Source of the DNA: Adiantum capillus-veneris
Taxonomy: Eukaryota > Streptophyta > Polypodiopsida > Polypodiales > Pteridaceae
Direction: 5' to 3'
Length of the DNA stretch: 64,000 nt
Assembly (NCBI GenBank): GCA_014529385.2
Contig: CM043959.1
Span: 90,212,529 to 90,276,528 of the forward strand
Every line of letters begins with the position of its first letter. Position 1 is the stretch's first letter. A model generated the notes under the pieces. It did no database searches. It saw nothing but the letters and a program-made list of their open reading frames with translations, and was not told the DNA's origin. Below, piece by piece: positions 24,419 to 36,375 of the stretch. Made by a program: the position numbers and the translations under genes.

Positions 24419-24810
24419 TTGAATCTGATTGACCCACCTTGTTAAGCTTCATAGTGTAAATCTGTTGTCCCTTCTTAAGTCCGTTTAGAAGTTTACTAGA
24501 TTTAACTAAATGAGCCTTGGGTATCCCATTTTTCCCTTGAACTAGAACTTCATTCCCAAGGTTATCTATGAACGTAAAGTTTCCCTGAGCACAACGAATG
24601 TGGGCTTGGTTCTTTTTCAACCAGTCCATTCCTAAAATTCCATCTTAAATTCCTAAAGGTAAAGTACGGAACTGTGCAGAAGTAGCATAACTCCCTAATT
24701 CAAAATCTATCAAGCTTGTGGAATGTTGAGATAACACTTCCTTCCCATTAGCTAGTTCTACTACTAGTCTATTTGCACGATACTGGTTTAGCTTTAACTT
24801 TCTCATGCAT
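24419..24810 (-). pseudogene. chromovirus protease
   Basis: This reverse-strand retropepsin region follows gag. The second conserved block GMDWLKKNQAHI is at 24629-24600. The expected DSGA active site should fall near 24830-24800, but the readable residues there are LWNYAFISIS, so the catalytic Asp appears lost or frame-shifted. A stop precedes GMDWL. The copia element cuts the sequence at 24413. Confidence 0.75.
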
Positions 24811-25906
24811 CTAGGAGATAGAAATGAATGCGTAGTTCCACAGCTTTAATTCAACTTTATCACCTTGGCACATTCCAGGAGCTTGAATTACGGTGAACTG
24901 TTGATGAGCACCACGATTATCTATGGCAGCCTGCAGCACTGCCCTTTCATCTGCTTCATCACCTACAGTCGGTTGTCCAACTGCAGCATTAGCCCTAGCA
25001 ACTGCACCACGTCCTCGTACTATGCCTCCTCTTCCTTGTCCTCCACGATTTTTTGGTTGACCTCTTCCGTTGGCATTCAGAGGCACTGCATTTGCACCGG
25101 ATGCACGAGTCTTCTTGGTACATATGTTCCTGTAGTGATCGTACTCTTCGCAGTCATAACACCGCACATTGGGAAATTTGGTAGTGGTTGAAGTAGCTAC
25201 CACAGGACGATCCTGATATGAAAGGTTTGCTGGTCTATTATCCAAGTTATTTGGTATGGCCCTCTTCGCTAAGCAATTTCTTCTACCCTGAGAAACTTTC
25301 ATGATTTCTGTAGCTAATGGCTTGTCTCTTAACAAAGCATCTTGCAATGTTGTTGGTCTAAGAGCTTCCAATCTATTGTTCAATGGTTCAATGAGGCCTT
25401 GGCAGAACCTGGCCACTTGTTGTTCCAAGGTGATCTTGGGTGCATATCTCTTCAAAGTCACGAACTTAGAGTAGTATCCCTCTACAGTCAAGGATAGTTT
25501 CTTGAGTGAAAAAAACTTGTTCATTTTGATGGCCCGATGAGCTGGCAGTAAGTAGCGTTCGATCACTACAATCTTAATCTCTTTCCATGACTGAGAAGAT
25601 CCAACAATTTTGGAGTCTTGGCAATGTTGTTTCCACCACTTTATCCCATACCCATTCGTTCAAGGGTTTCCCCATGCCTCCTGGATAAGTGGGAACAGTG
25701 ATACTCGAGTTTGTACCCAAGAAGTAGTACAACTGAACCACTCTTAGTTCCTCAGCCCAGCGTAGTTTCTTTAAATCTGTGGTAAGACATCCAAGATTCC
25801 AAGCATTGATGTCATAAGTCCTGCCTTCATTGCTCCATTCGAGCTCCCAGCCTTTATCTATCCAAGTCAAATGAGGAGTGTGAGCCTTCATTAGTAGCTC
25901 CATCAC
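24811..25906 (-). pseudogene. chromovirus gag
   Basis: Reverse-strand frames 25906-25574 and 25566-24811 form gag. The capsid part shows FFSLKKLSLTVEGYYSKF and QVARFCQGLIEPLNNRLEAL. A CCHC zinc knuckle is seen as CYDCEEYDHYRNIC (about 25160-25120), followed by a Gly/Arg-rich stretch typical of nucleic-acid binding. A frame change near 25570 separates the two parts. Confidence 0.88.
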
Positions 25907-26110
25907 GCTCCGTCAGAAAAGATAGTTTGGAGAACGACAAGCTCTCTCATAAATAAGCTCGAAGACTTGGAGCTTGTAATATTCAACCACAAGATCTTCC
26001 TGAAATATCAACGCATAAGCCTTGGATAAGCTCACCAATTTTTCTTGTTTTTAAAATTTTCAGACAGTACAAACTTTTTTTTTCAAACGAACCTAGGCTC
26101 TGAACCCTAC

Positions 26111-26122
26111 GCTTTGATACGA
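26111..26122 (-). other. degenerate primer-binding site (initiator Met)
   Basis: The reverse strand reads TCGTATCAAAGC directly inside the right LTR, 10 of 12 bases matching TGGTATCAGAGC. The position two bases from the LTR fits. Confidence 0.65.
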
Positions 26123-26124
26123 GC

Positions 26125-28873
26125 TGTGAGGTCCCCTCCCCGTCTCACCTAGACGGAACTAAAGGACACCTGATGGTTGCTAGATCCTATGCGGAAGCAA
26201 AAACAAAATTGGCTAAGAAGAAAAAGAAAACCAATGGATGGTCTCTCATCACTTAGTGAATTGAGTCCAAGCCACTAGTGAAAAGGAGTCTAGCTCCGTC
26301 CCTTAGGGGAAGTGTAATTTCGTACTATCGGTCCTATTCTCATCTTCCAGAAGGAGAAGTAATCTCAGTGCCTTTATCCCCATAATTTTCAATGGCACGT
26401 ACATCGAGTTCCTCCGCTCTGGCGTAATGAGCTATCCAATGACAATCTCTATTGCGCAGGACAAAGAGTTCTTGACTAATTAGGACCACCCGTCTCATAG
26501 GCTTTGGCAACATGAGCTAACCCCCCACTTTACACCCCGCACTCACATAGATTCTTGTGTGGCCTAATTACTAACACATTGTTGTTCAACACTTAGGGTT
26601 CTTTTTTATATTTCCTTGACACAAGTTCGTTAAGACAGCCCTTCAAACATTGTCAAATCGGCACCAATATATATCTTTCCTAGGAAAAATACTCAACTAA
26701 TAATATTTCATTAAAAATTCCAATGTCTTGGAGTCGTGAGGACCTCTAGCGAGTGTTGACTCCACCGGTTTTCAACTAGCCGCCCATACAAGCAGTCCAT
26801 GATTCCACCCAATTCATGAAGTAACTCTCCGAGTAAAAATCATGTATCCACCTCATAGAAAGAAAGTCATGGATTTAGCTCCTGCGATAACTTCCCGAGC
26901 TACCGCCCAGTAATCAGTAGGGGGTTCATACTAAATCAACATTGGAATAATGAATGAAACTTGCTTGAAATAGTTTTTCCTACCAACCATTCTTTCCAAT
27001 TTCCAAGCAGTCTTTCCATAAAGCATTTCTTTCCTATTTACTTCAACTTAAATTTAAATAAAATCTTTAAAAGATACCAATGTTGTTGTCTCAGTTGGAT
27101 TTCCAACATAGTTTGGGGAATTTAAACATTCCTAAGTTAATGTAATGCAATGTTTATGTAAATTCAAAAATTAAATTCATCCAACCTCCTAAGCCTCCTC
27201 CTCGATGCCTCGTGAGATGGCCGGATTTTCTTCTCTCATCGGTGTTGTATGGTAGTTCACCATGTTGCTAGTTCCCGCCTCGCGATCATTAGCACCACGA
27301 AACCGGGTTCTCTTGGGGTCCATATCTCACTACTAAGATTAGTTCTTTCGGAGAAACAAGAGACTATGCGTAATTCCCACAACAACCAATGAGAAAACTT
27401 GACAAGGAATAACCTTATTCTTACACATAATGCTAGATTAAATGCCAAGTCTTCATACTGCAAGTATGCAAGCTAACTCAAGAATGCCACGAGATGATTA
27501 TGTCTAATAACTCATACCTCATCTTAAGATTATCATAACCAAAACTTCCTTCGTATGCAACATGAGATCAAGATTAATGTACTAATTGAATGAATCATTA
27601 TAACATACAATGGTAGACTATAACCATGAAAATACCCAATATAATAGATGATTCATACACAATTTGCTTAAAGCAACACAATATTCTACTTGTACATCTT
27701 TTTTTGTGCACAAAATGTCTCACCATATCTTAGAGAATCATAGGTGAAGAGCTTCACACATAACTATGCACAACATGCATAACTGGCACTGATGATTATA
27801 TGCATAAACTCATGCTTAATTAAAGGAAAATTAACTATCTTTAAGAATCAAGGTGCTCCTTAACCCAACAATGGAATACAATCAATGAATGAAAACCATT
27901 GACAATACCCCACATATAATAGAGAATATAAATATATTAGTGATGTAGCCAGCTAGCATAGTTAAGCTCGACATAGGAATCCTCTAGAGAAAAGAGACTA
28001 TGGAGCAATAGGATTAACATAAATATAAATAAATTACCCTAAATTAAGACCTCCTTTGTGTGTTATGTGATGTAGCAAGGCTTCACAACAGAATGATCTG
28101 GCAACAGAACTTCCTTGCACTCACTTGGGAATTGTGTGTATAACTCGGTGGGGATGCTCCTTATATAGGATTCTGGGGGTTGCTTGATGCCCAAGGCATG
28201 CCCATACCTCCCTAGCTCGCCCCCTCTTGCCAAAAGAAGAAGTAGAGGTGTCACAGGCCTCTCACTAACCACTAGAGATGTCCCCTTTTACCTTAATTAC
28301 ACCTCTCTAGTCCATACTTAGCCTCCATGCCACATTCCCAAACTTGACCCAACACTTGGCACAAGGCTACCTATACACATGACTCATGGCCATACATGCT
28401 GGGGTTACATGCCCATGCATACCCATGACCATGCATACCCATACATCCATATGCACATCTATGCCATACACATACCTTAGAAAATGCTAACCTTAGGCTA
28501 ACTTGATCTATACTAACCCAAATTTAATTCTGAAACTTGCTAGCTCAAGATAGATCTGCAGGTAACGAATACGACTACCTGCCATAAATAGCAGCTTCCG
28601 ATGTCTGGACCCTATTTTTAAGGAAATCTAGATCAGTGCACAGTTTGACGAGCCAGTCGACCCTAGACCATAATGGGGGTCAAAAACTTTCTATTTTTGG
28701 AAATTTTTCACAAAAATTGAATTTGACCAGAATTAAAAGTTCTACAAGGATCACAACTCAAAAATGACATCTGATCATTGAAACATGCCAAAAAAGCATC
28801 TTTTGCCAAACTGATATTTAGACTTAAAATTTTACATAGGTGTCCCTCTTATAGGGCAGGTGGAGACCTTACA
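26125..28873 (-). repeat. 5' LTR of chromovirus (right copy)
   Basis: This 2,749-bp LTR pairs with 14554-17345. In the reverse orientation this is the upstream LTR. Its conserved TATA candidate is at about 28160-28171. Confidence 0.92.
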
Positions 28874-29735
28874 GTTGGCTCTATTGTGCTTTGAAGATCA
28901 ATGCATAGTTGTAACCATTATGATGTGCAAGAGTTGGGTCTTGAGTAATGAACTCAAGGTTTCTGATGTCGAGGCTTTCTGATTCTGTTTTCCAAAGAGA
29001 AAATCTTGTAGCTTGTGTGCTATTTGCTTGATTTTTCCATCAGGGTGCTTTATCACGTTCATTTCTTAAGCTGTAGGTAGCAGTTTTGACTGTTGTTGAG
29101 TTTTTACTCGCCATTGATATCTTGGTTTTCTTGGTGCAGAACGGTGTGGTTGAGGATTATGATGCTTAACTCTCCATTGCTTGATTGTTTTTTCAAGTGC
29201 TCTTTTTGTTTCCAAATCCATTTTGTGTTACGTTTCTTTCTCGGCGATGCACGTCTCTGTGTTTTAGCCTTTGGAACCGTATTTGGTATTGTTGATGATG
29301 TTTTGGGCACCCAGATTTGAATTGGTTTGTCCTTAAGCTGTGTTTTCGGTACTTAAATTTGTCTGACTCCTTGCAAGCTACCTGTAGCATTTTCTCTTTG
29401 ATAGGATGGAGAAGATTGATTACCTCATAGTTTGCTTTTCTAATTTCTTCCTTCCATTCCTCCTTGCTTGGTGCAACTGGAACAATGAGTTTTCCACCTT
29501 TAGGTGATAGCTTGAGCTGATTCGTTTCCCAATATGGTATTGCCTTGTATGTCCGCATCCATGAAATTCCAAGAATCATCGTTTCATTCATGTATTCATC
29601 TGGTAAGCATACAAACTAATGAGGACATGAACATCCATGTACTATCACGTTTAAGTTGACTACTCCCAATGTTGGTGTTGGGTTCTTGTTGCATCATTTT
29701 ATTGTCGCTATTCCTGATGTCAAAGACTGACTTGT
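28874..29735 (-). pseudogene. second retropepsin-like domain, distal part
   Basis: This continues the frame broken by the solo LTR. Reading the reverse strand from 29730: TPTLGVVNLNVIVHG, a stop, then CLPDEYMNETMILGISWMRTY. The ILGISWM block is the second conserved motif of retropepsins. A basic, Lys/Pro-rich region follows (about 29330-29190), then degraded frames down to the chromovirus at 28873. Joined with 31642-31990 it makes one protease-like domain downstream of integrase. Confidence 0.65.
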
Positions 29736-29841
29736 TGTCATAAAATCTAATATCTAACCAACCCAAATGATTTTCTCATATTAAAATGATCATTTAATGT
29801 GGGATAATAAACAGGAACAAGGGTTAGAATATAGACATGTG

Positions 29842-30043
29842 CTTCTAGACCTATCTCAACACGGGACTAAAAGGAGAGATGGTTGCATCTCAATAGGGGT
29901 CCAAAACGAGATAGTCTATCAAAGAGAAATGTAAAATAAGTTCTTCTAGACTTACCTCAACAGGGGACCAAGAGAAGATATGGTTATATCTCAATAGGGG
30001 TCCAAAATGAGGTAGTCTATCAAAGAACAATGTGCATCTAATA
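29842..30043. repeat. 101-bp direct repeat, two copies
   Basis: CTTCTAGAC, CTCAATAGGGGTCCAAAA and TAGTCTATCAAAGA recur at a 101-bp period with a few differences. Confidence 0.8.
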
Positions 30044-30157
30044 GAGCTTAAAAGACCTTAGGGTTGTCTTCATTAAAGACTTCCAATGGTTAGTGTTAAA
30101 AGTCCTTTGAACTTAGGAAATGAGCTTTGAAGTGGGAACCCAACCTAAGCTTGATGT

Positions 30158-30600
30158 GCTTGTCGTGCTTGATGACTAAGGTGCTTGAGGGTCTTTCTGT
30201 GCTTGATGACTAAGCTTCTTGAGGTGCTTGTCGTGCTTGATGACTAAGGTGCTTGAGGTCCTTGTCATGCTTGATGACTAAGGTGATTGAAGTGCTTGTT
30301 ATGCTTAATGAGGAAGGTGCTTGAGAAGCTTCCCATGCGTGAGGGGTAAGGTGCTTGAGTCAAAAATAGACCCTACAAACTTAATGATGAAGGTGCTTGA
30401 GAAGCTTCCCATGCATGAGAAGTAAAGTGCTTGAGTCAAAAAGAGGCCTTACAAACTTAATGAGGAAGGTGCTTGAGAAGCTTCCTATGCATGGGGGGTA
30501 AGGTGCTTGAGTCAAAAAGAGACCCTACAAACTTAATGAGGAAGGTTCTTGAGAGGCTTTCTATGCATGAAAGTCCCAAAGTTAAGAGAATATTTGACTT
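30158..30600. repeat. minisatellite of 38-bp and 76-bp units
   Basis: The first part repeats GTGCTTGATGACTAAGG about five times at about 38 bp. It grades into 76-bp units (AAACTTAATGAGGAAGG, GCTTGAGAAGCTTCC, GCTTGAGTCAAAAA) starting at 30301, 30377, 30453 and 30529. The larger unit looks like a doubled and diverged small one. Confidence 0.8.
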
Positions 30601-31641
30601 AACCTTCCACTCACCCAAAGGGCACCCCTTTTCTCAAAGGGCACATAGCACACATGTCAGACTCTCTAAGCTTAACCACATGGTGTGCTTGAATGCTATT
30701 GGTTGGTCTAGAGAGGGGTCCAATGAGCTTCTAGTTCCATCCAACAAATATCTACATATTTTTAAGATCTCTCTCTCTAAGGGGTAAGGAGGACACTTGT
30801 CCAAAGACTACCCATGTACTTGTATGCATGATGAATGTGATTGGCTAGGGGGGAGAGAGGTCCAATGATCTTGAAACATGTGTAAAATCTACAACTCACC
30901 CCAAGCAAGCAAGGGGGGTGCTGGGGGGATATACACCACACATACACACACTCATTTTGTGGATGCATTCTCACTTAGTGAAAGTTGAGGAACTCCACCT
31001 ACTTCTCCAAGCTTGTGAGAAGTGAGAGCCTACACCAACACTCTTGGCTATGAAATGCAAATCCAACCAAGAGCCATGCTTCAATGCTTAAGCTTGTCAT
31101 CTTCTCCATCTTCAGTACTATGCTATTATGTATGCTAGCAAGAAAAGTGATGATAAGTGAGGAACTATTTCTTTCTCCTATGGAATGTTTCTTGTTCCTC
31201 TTCCCTATCCTCATTCCTCGCTAGCTCTCTCCACCTTCGAAGGTGTTTGAGGCCTTGGGATAGTTAATGCTTTCTACAAATTTTATGGTATGCTTGTGAT
31301 GCATGAAGCTTTCCATCTTCATTGCATCACCTAGGTCACAAGAAACACAAAGATTGTATTGTACCAAGTCTCTCTTGATGGGAGAAACTATAATACAAAT
31401 GCCTATTGGAGGGGGGACCGCCGGGTACGTCTCAATCCGGTCCTCAACTATTGTCATGTTCTCTAAACTCTCTCTCTTGCAAAAGTATTATTCATGCCAA
31501 GTTAACTAAGTACCATGTTTATGTTGCTACCATCAATTAAGTTCACCCGCTATACTCACAAAGTAATCTCACAAAAGTGCTTCATCTAATTTCCTAATTC
31601 CGCTACTCTCAAAGTTCATAGGCCATTTCTATTACACTTGT

Positions 31642-32870
31642 TTCTTTCTTGTACGTGGAATAACTGATTGCATTTACTCGAGCTCTTGTATCAACCAATG
31701 CATTTGTGCTATGGTTGTTGAGCTGCACTTTGATGCGGAGGTCCATTCCATCTAATCATTCCTCGTCTGTTGAAATTGCATCTTTTGGCAATTCCCATTG
31801 TCGTTCATCTATTTCCAAGGTGTTGATGGGAATATGTTGATGATTCTTGAGAGCAACTTTCCTTTTGAGTACCCAAAGCTGAGCTTCTTCTTGGACTTCA
31901 TCAATAACCTGCTGTTGTTTTATCTTCCTTTGCTTGGCTGCATGCATTCTTTCCAATTCATTGGTTAGCGAAAAATTGTACTTCTTTAAACGACATCCAT
32001 TAATCCAAATAGCCATTGGTTCACCATCTAGGGTGGATAGCTTAACTGCTCCACTTGGAGATGCATCGTCAATGATAAACAGTCCGTTTCTCTTTTTCTT
32101 AAACTTGGGAATGTGTTGCTTAAGGGAATATACTATAACTAAGTCCCCTTTTTTGAAGATTTTTGTAATTAGATGGGAATCAAAAAACTACTTTTGTTTT
32201 CGCTTTTGTGCATAGATGTGAGCTACAGCTGTTATCCTTTGCTCATCTAGCTTCTCAAAATCTTCAAGTCTTTCTGACAATTCATGTCCAGTTCACTCAA
32301 GATCCTTTGCTACCCTTAGTGTTGGCAATTTTACTGGCAGTATGGCATCAAGACCATAAACAAGATTAAAGGGTGGAGCATTTAAAGCTATTTTTCATGA
32401 AACTTGATAAGCCCATAGAGCAACATGGAGATTCATTTCCTAGTATGTCCTTCTCGGACTAACCACTTTAGTCAATACCAAGTTGAGAATCTTTTGTATG
32501 CTCAGCTTGTCCATTTTCTTGTGGGTGATAGGGAGCTGATTTGTTATGGATGACCATAAATTCATTAAGCAGATACTCAATTAACTCATTGAGGAAATGA
32601 GTTCCCCTATCACTGACAATTTTTATTGGCAGTCCATATCTTATGAACACATACTCATATAAGAATGCAGCAGTGGTTCTGGCATCATTCTTTTAAGTTG
32701 CTTTAGCCTTGGCCCACTTAGTGCAGAAGTCTGTAGCTACAATGATATATTGAGCTTGGGTTCTATAAGCAGTTAGATATATTGGCCCAGAAAAATCTAT
32801 ATCTCATTTTGCGAAAGCTCTAGCTCCCATCATTGGTCTTAAGGGCATGGTATCTACACATGTTGGCATT
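31642..32870 (-). pseudogene. gypsy integrase core and C-terminus fused to a retropepsin-like start
   Basis: The integrase core reads DIDFSGPI near 32800, VSDRGTHF near 32610 and ENGQAEHTK near 32500, which gives D-D-E. The C-terminal domain (HIPKFKKK, then LSTLDGEPMAIWINGCRLKKYN, 32100-31960) runs without a stop into a Gln/Lys-rich linker. After a TGA at 31756-31758 comes LVDTRARVNAIS (about 31710-31670), a DTGA active-site motif with Gly changed to Arg. The solo LTR then cuts the frame. Stops and one frame change make it a pseudogene. Confidence 0.75.
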
Positions 32871-32872
32871 TT

Positions 32873-35281
32873 TTATCGTTGACAAGCATCACATCTTTGA
32901 ACATATTCTCTGGCATCTGCAAGAAGTGTTGGCCACCATATGCCTACCATTAAGATTGCTCTTGCTATGGTCTCACTAGAAAAGTGACCTCCAGCTAATC
33001 CAGCATGTGCTTGTTCTATAATCGAAATATATTCGTCTTCATTTGCACAAAGACGCAAATGTTGATCCTTACCTCTCCGATACAATTGGTTTTTAATAAG
33101 AGCATAGTCTCTCACTTCTGTTTCAATTGCTCTTTGATGGAGTTTATTCATATCCTCAGGAAATGTTCGGCTCGATAAGTAAGTGACTAAATAGTTACTC
33201 CACTTAGGAACATGCGATATTTGAAACAATGTTACATGAGGTATGGGTGTTTGTTTTTTACATTGAGGAAAATCCTTTGCGAAAGAGCGAACATCACTCC
33301 TCATAGTTGGCTTGAATACTCCAAGTCTCAAGATCCTTTGCATAGTTTGGTCTTCCGCAAAGTGAAGTCCCACTATGGTAATATCTGCTTGACTTAGGTA
33401 TTGGTTTTTCTCTTCAAGATTAATGCTTAAGAGCAATATTTCATCTCGGTTTCTTTTGTATAGCCTACCAACTAGTAATTGATAAATAGCCGATTGCTCA
33501 ATTAATCCGATTGTAATAGAAAGTGGTATTTGTGAATCCACTTGAGCTATGGTCATCAATGACACCATATTTTTCGACCACCAAGGTATCATTTTCATGG
33601 AGAACAAATACGCATCTGGTAGATCATCGTCTACTCCTTTAGTTGATTCCCCTAAAACAATCCTTGACAAATGATCTACTCTTTGATGAGTGGTGCCCTT
33701 TTTTACAACCACAGTGTTGCATGGCTTGTTGACCAGGTACAATAAATCTTGGTGGTCCTCGAAGAACAAAAATTTGTTTGCTCGTAGGTAATGTCTATAC
33801 TTTTTTACGGCATAGATCATTCCTAAACCTTTCCTTTTGGTGGTTGTGAAATTATTTTCTGCCATGTTAAACTCTTGGCTAGCATAGGAAATAGGAAACT
33901 CAATTTTCCCGTCGTCTCCTGGTTGAGCTAGTATACACCCTATGGCAAAATTAGAAGCATCTACATGTATGTGGAATATCTTATTCCAATCTGGTGCTTT
34001 CAATATTGGAGTTGAAGTGAGAGCTTGCTTAAGATTCGTGAAGGATTCTTCACATGCTTCAGTCCACTCAAAGTGTGAAATCAAGCTATACATGGGTTTT
34101 GCAATTATAGCGTACATGTAAATGAACCGTTTGTAATATCCACAATGCCCCATGAAGGCTTGAACCCCCTTGACTGTTGTTGGTCTAGGAAAATCAGCAA
34201 CGACATGAATGTTATCCATATCAGTAGATAGCTATGAATTTTTTTGACACTATATGTCCAAGAGTTTTTCCTTTCTACCCATGCATGTGTACTTTTCACG
34301 ATTTAATCAAATCCTATAAAGTCTACATTTTTTGAATACCTTTTTGAGATGTTCAAAATGATAATCTTGGATTGATGAATGTACGCATAGATCATCTATA
34401 TAGACTTCCAAGAATTTCTTAAGATATTCTTCAAAAGCATGCCTCATCAATCTTTGAAAGGTGGCAGGAGCATTAGTTAACCCAAAAGGCATAACCCGAA
34501 AGGCAAAAATACCCCATTCCATTGCAAAAGCAGTTTTATGCTAATATTTTGAATCAACCAAAAGTTGATTGTACCCAAAAAAGCCATCTAAGAAGCTGTA
34601 AGCTTCTTTTCCTGCAGCTTGTTCTAACACATGCTCAGTGATTGGAAGAGGAAATTTGTCTCTAATGGTAGTTGTATTCACTTTCTTGAGCTTGACACAC
34701 ACTCGTAATTCTCCATTCTTCTTGGGTACTACCACAATTGAAGACATCCAATCTGTGTGTTCAATTTCATAAATGGATTCGGCTTTCTTTAGTTTTTCAA
34801 TCTCTTCTTTGATCTTCCTGGCAAATATCTCAATATAAGTGTATGGCCTTTGTCTACTTGGTTTTGCATCAGCTCTCATGGGTATGGTATGTTGACAGAT
34901 TTCTGGATCAACACCCTTGAGATCCTTGTAAGACCAAGCAAAGATGTCTCGATATTCTTTTAGCAAGCTTAACAAAATCTTTTCTTCTTCTTCTCTTAGG
35001 TCATTTTCAATGTAGGCACTCCTAGGCTCTTCTCCTGGCTCATCCAAATCTATCTTTTTCGTGTTTTTGGGCCCTTCATAGGACTCGCCCTGTTTTTGTA
35101 GTTCTCTAATAGGTTGTTTGACTATGATTTTCCGATCTTGGAGAGTATATTTTTTGTAATGGGATGGAACACTCATTACATCTTTACCATCCTCTTCTAT
35201 GGTTTCCATTTCGGTTGTATATGTCTCCTTTAGAGCTTTTTTCAACTCTTGATACTTCTTTTTTCGCTCAATTCGTGTCAT
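32873..35281 (-). pseudogene. gypsy reverse transcriptase, RNase H and integrase zinc finger
   Basis: Frames 35281-34541, 34522-34307 and 34219-32873. RT: SSIVVVPKKNGELRVCV, SFLDGFFGYNQ, FGLTNAPATFQRLM, catalytic YIDDLCVHS at about 34405-34380. RNase H: HIHVDASNFAIGCILAQPG, then TTTKRKGLGMIYAVKKYRHYL, where the usual catalytic TTERE Glu region is altered. The tether includes THQRVDHLSRI. The integrase finger is HAGLAGGHF to CDACQR at the end of the last frame. Only two frame breaks interrupt about 800 residues, so decay is moderate. Confidence 0.9.
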
Positions 35282-36091
35282 GGTTGACTCCTTTTCCTCT
35301 TTTTTTGGTTTTTCTTATCCTTGTTCGTTTTTCTTGATGTTCTTAACATTTTTGGGTTTTTGTTTGAAGGATATCTGCGAGTGATTTTGTCCTTGACACA
35401 ATCATGTACATCTATCTGCATCAAGAACTGTGTTCTACTGGAGAATGATGACATAGGTTTAGATTTCATGTTTCTGGTGTCCCTTTTTCTTCTATACCCT
35501 TTTTGTCTTCTTGGTTTTTGGTTAGGAAAGTCAAAAAAATTATCCTCCCCTCCTTTCATGAGTAGCTTAGCTCTCACATGTTCTTTTTCTGACCCCAAAT
35601 CTTCTGAGGTAGTTGAGTGTTCATCTAACTCATCTGTTGCATTGTAGTAGAGGTCTAAAAAGACTTGTTGAGCTTTCATCAAGTCCTTGGGTTCCTCCAT
35701 TTCATCTCCAATGTGGAGGATTGAAATCATTTAGGTGGGAATTACGTCATAGCCATCCTCATTGCAAAATTGAGTAGGCATAGACATATTTCCACATACA
35801 TCCATTGTCGCTAAAATTTGAGTCCACTCAAATGGCTCAAACAAATGCTCTGGAAAGGGTGCATGCACATAGGCTTTGTCGGTGCAATCCCTTTCTAAAT
35901 ACATTCTTCTCTTTTTTAAACTTCCATTTTTTGAATCTCCACACATCAAAATAGGAGTGTCTTTGTTTAACCAAGAGGGAAGCTTAGTTTCAGCCGAAGA
36001 GGCTGAATCAAACTCTTGACATCTCGATAAGTGTGATCTTTTAGATCGACTCTTGTTATAGATCCCACTTGCTTCAAGTACAAATAATTGT
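35282..36091 (-). pseudogene. linker between protease and RT
   Basis: Frames 36171-35731 and 35730-35278 fill the space between the protease and RT. They hold no recognised domain. The distal part is very basic (KKNQKKRKRSQP just before RT), as seen in other long gypsy polyproteins. They abut without a gap and were probably one frame. Confidence 0.6.
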
Positions 36092-36375
36092 TTAGTCAAT
36101 CTTGGATAAAAGTTGTACCTGTCGCATAAAAGATCTTCCCAATATGATTTCGTAATTGAGTTTTTTCCCAAAGTCTAATATGGCAAAAGTGTGTTGATAT
36201 TCAATTCCACAGGAATTAACTATCACTTTTTCAAGTAGCACTAATGGTCTTTCAATGTGTTCGTCAACCAATTGCAATTTCATTCGAGTTTGTCTAATGG
36301 CTGGCTATCCCTAGGATTCCCATACTGCTTTTGTGGCTATGGCTATGCACTATCCAGTATTGCCATGGTTTCAAT
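36092..36375 (-). pseudogene. canonical gypsy protease
   Basis: The reverse strand shows MAILDSA near 36350, the active-site Asp-Ser motif. A one-base shift follows directly after it. The partner block EIILGRSFMRQ lies at about 36140-36110. It has the normal place upstream of RT, which makes the second protease-like domain downstream of integrase all the more odd. Confidence 0.75.

Larger units (their letters stand above)
14554..28873 (-). mobile_element. chromodomain Ty3/gypsy element (chromovirus), complete ends, RT deleted
   Basis: Two long direct repeats begin TGTGAGGTCCCC and end GGAGACCTTACA on the plus strand: 14554-17345 and 26125-28873. They bound a reverse-strand internal region with gag, protease, RNase H remnant, integrase and chromodomain. 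The flanks are GTTGT (14549-14553) and GTTGG (28874-28878), a target duplication with four of five bases matching. A copia element (19228-24413) is inserted between protease and RNase H. The RT domain is missing, so the element cannot move by itself. Confidence 0.92.
29736..31636. repeat. solo LTR (1,901 bp) with internal minisatellites
   Basis: It starts TGTCATAAAATCTAATATC and ends TTCTATTACA, flanked by the exact 5-bp duplication CTTGT (29731-29735 and 31637-31641). No internal coding region is present. Removing it together with one CTTGT rejoins the reverse-strand protease frame without a shift. The strand of the parent element is not known. It contains direct repeats at 29842-30043, 30158-30345 and 30301-30600. 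Confidence 0.85.

Noticed and set aside
30158-30600. CRISPR-like appearance of the regular repeats
   Set aside because: Units are contiguous and diverged, without unique spacers, in plant DNA inside an LTR.
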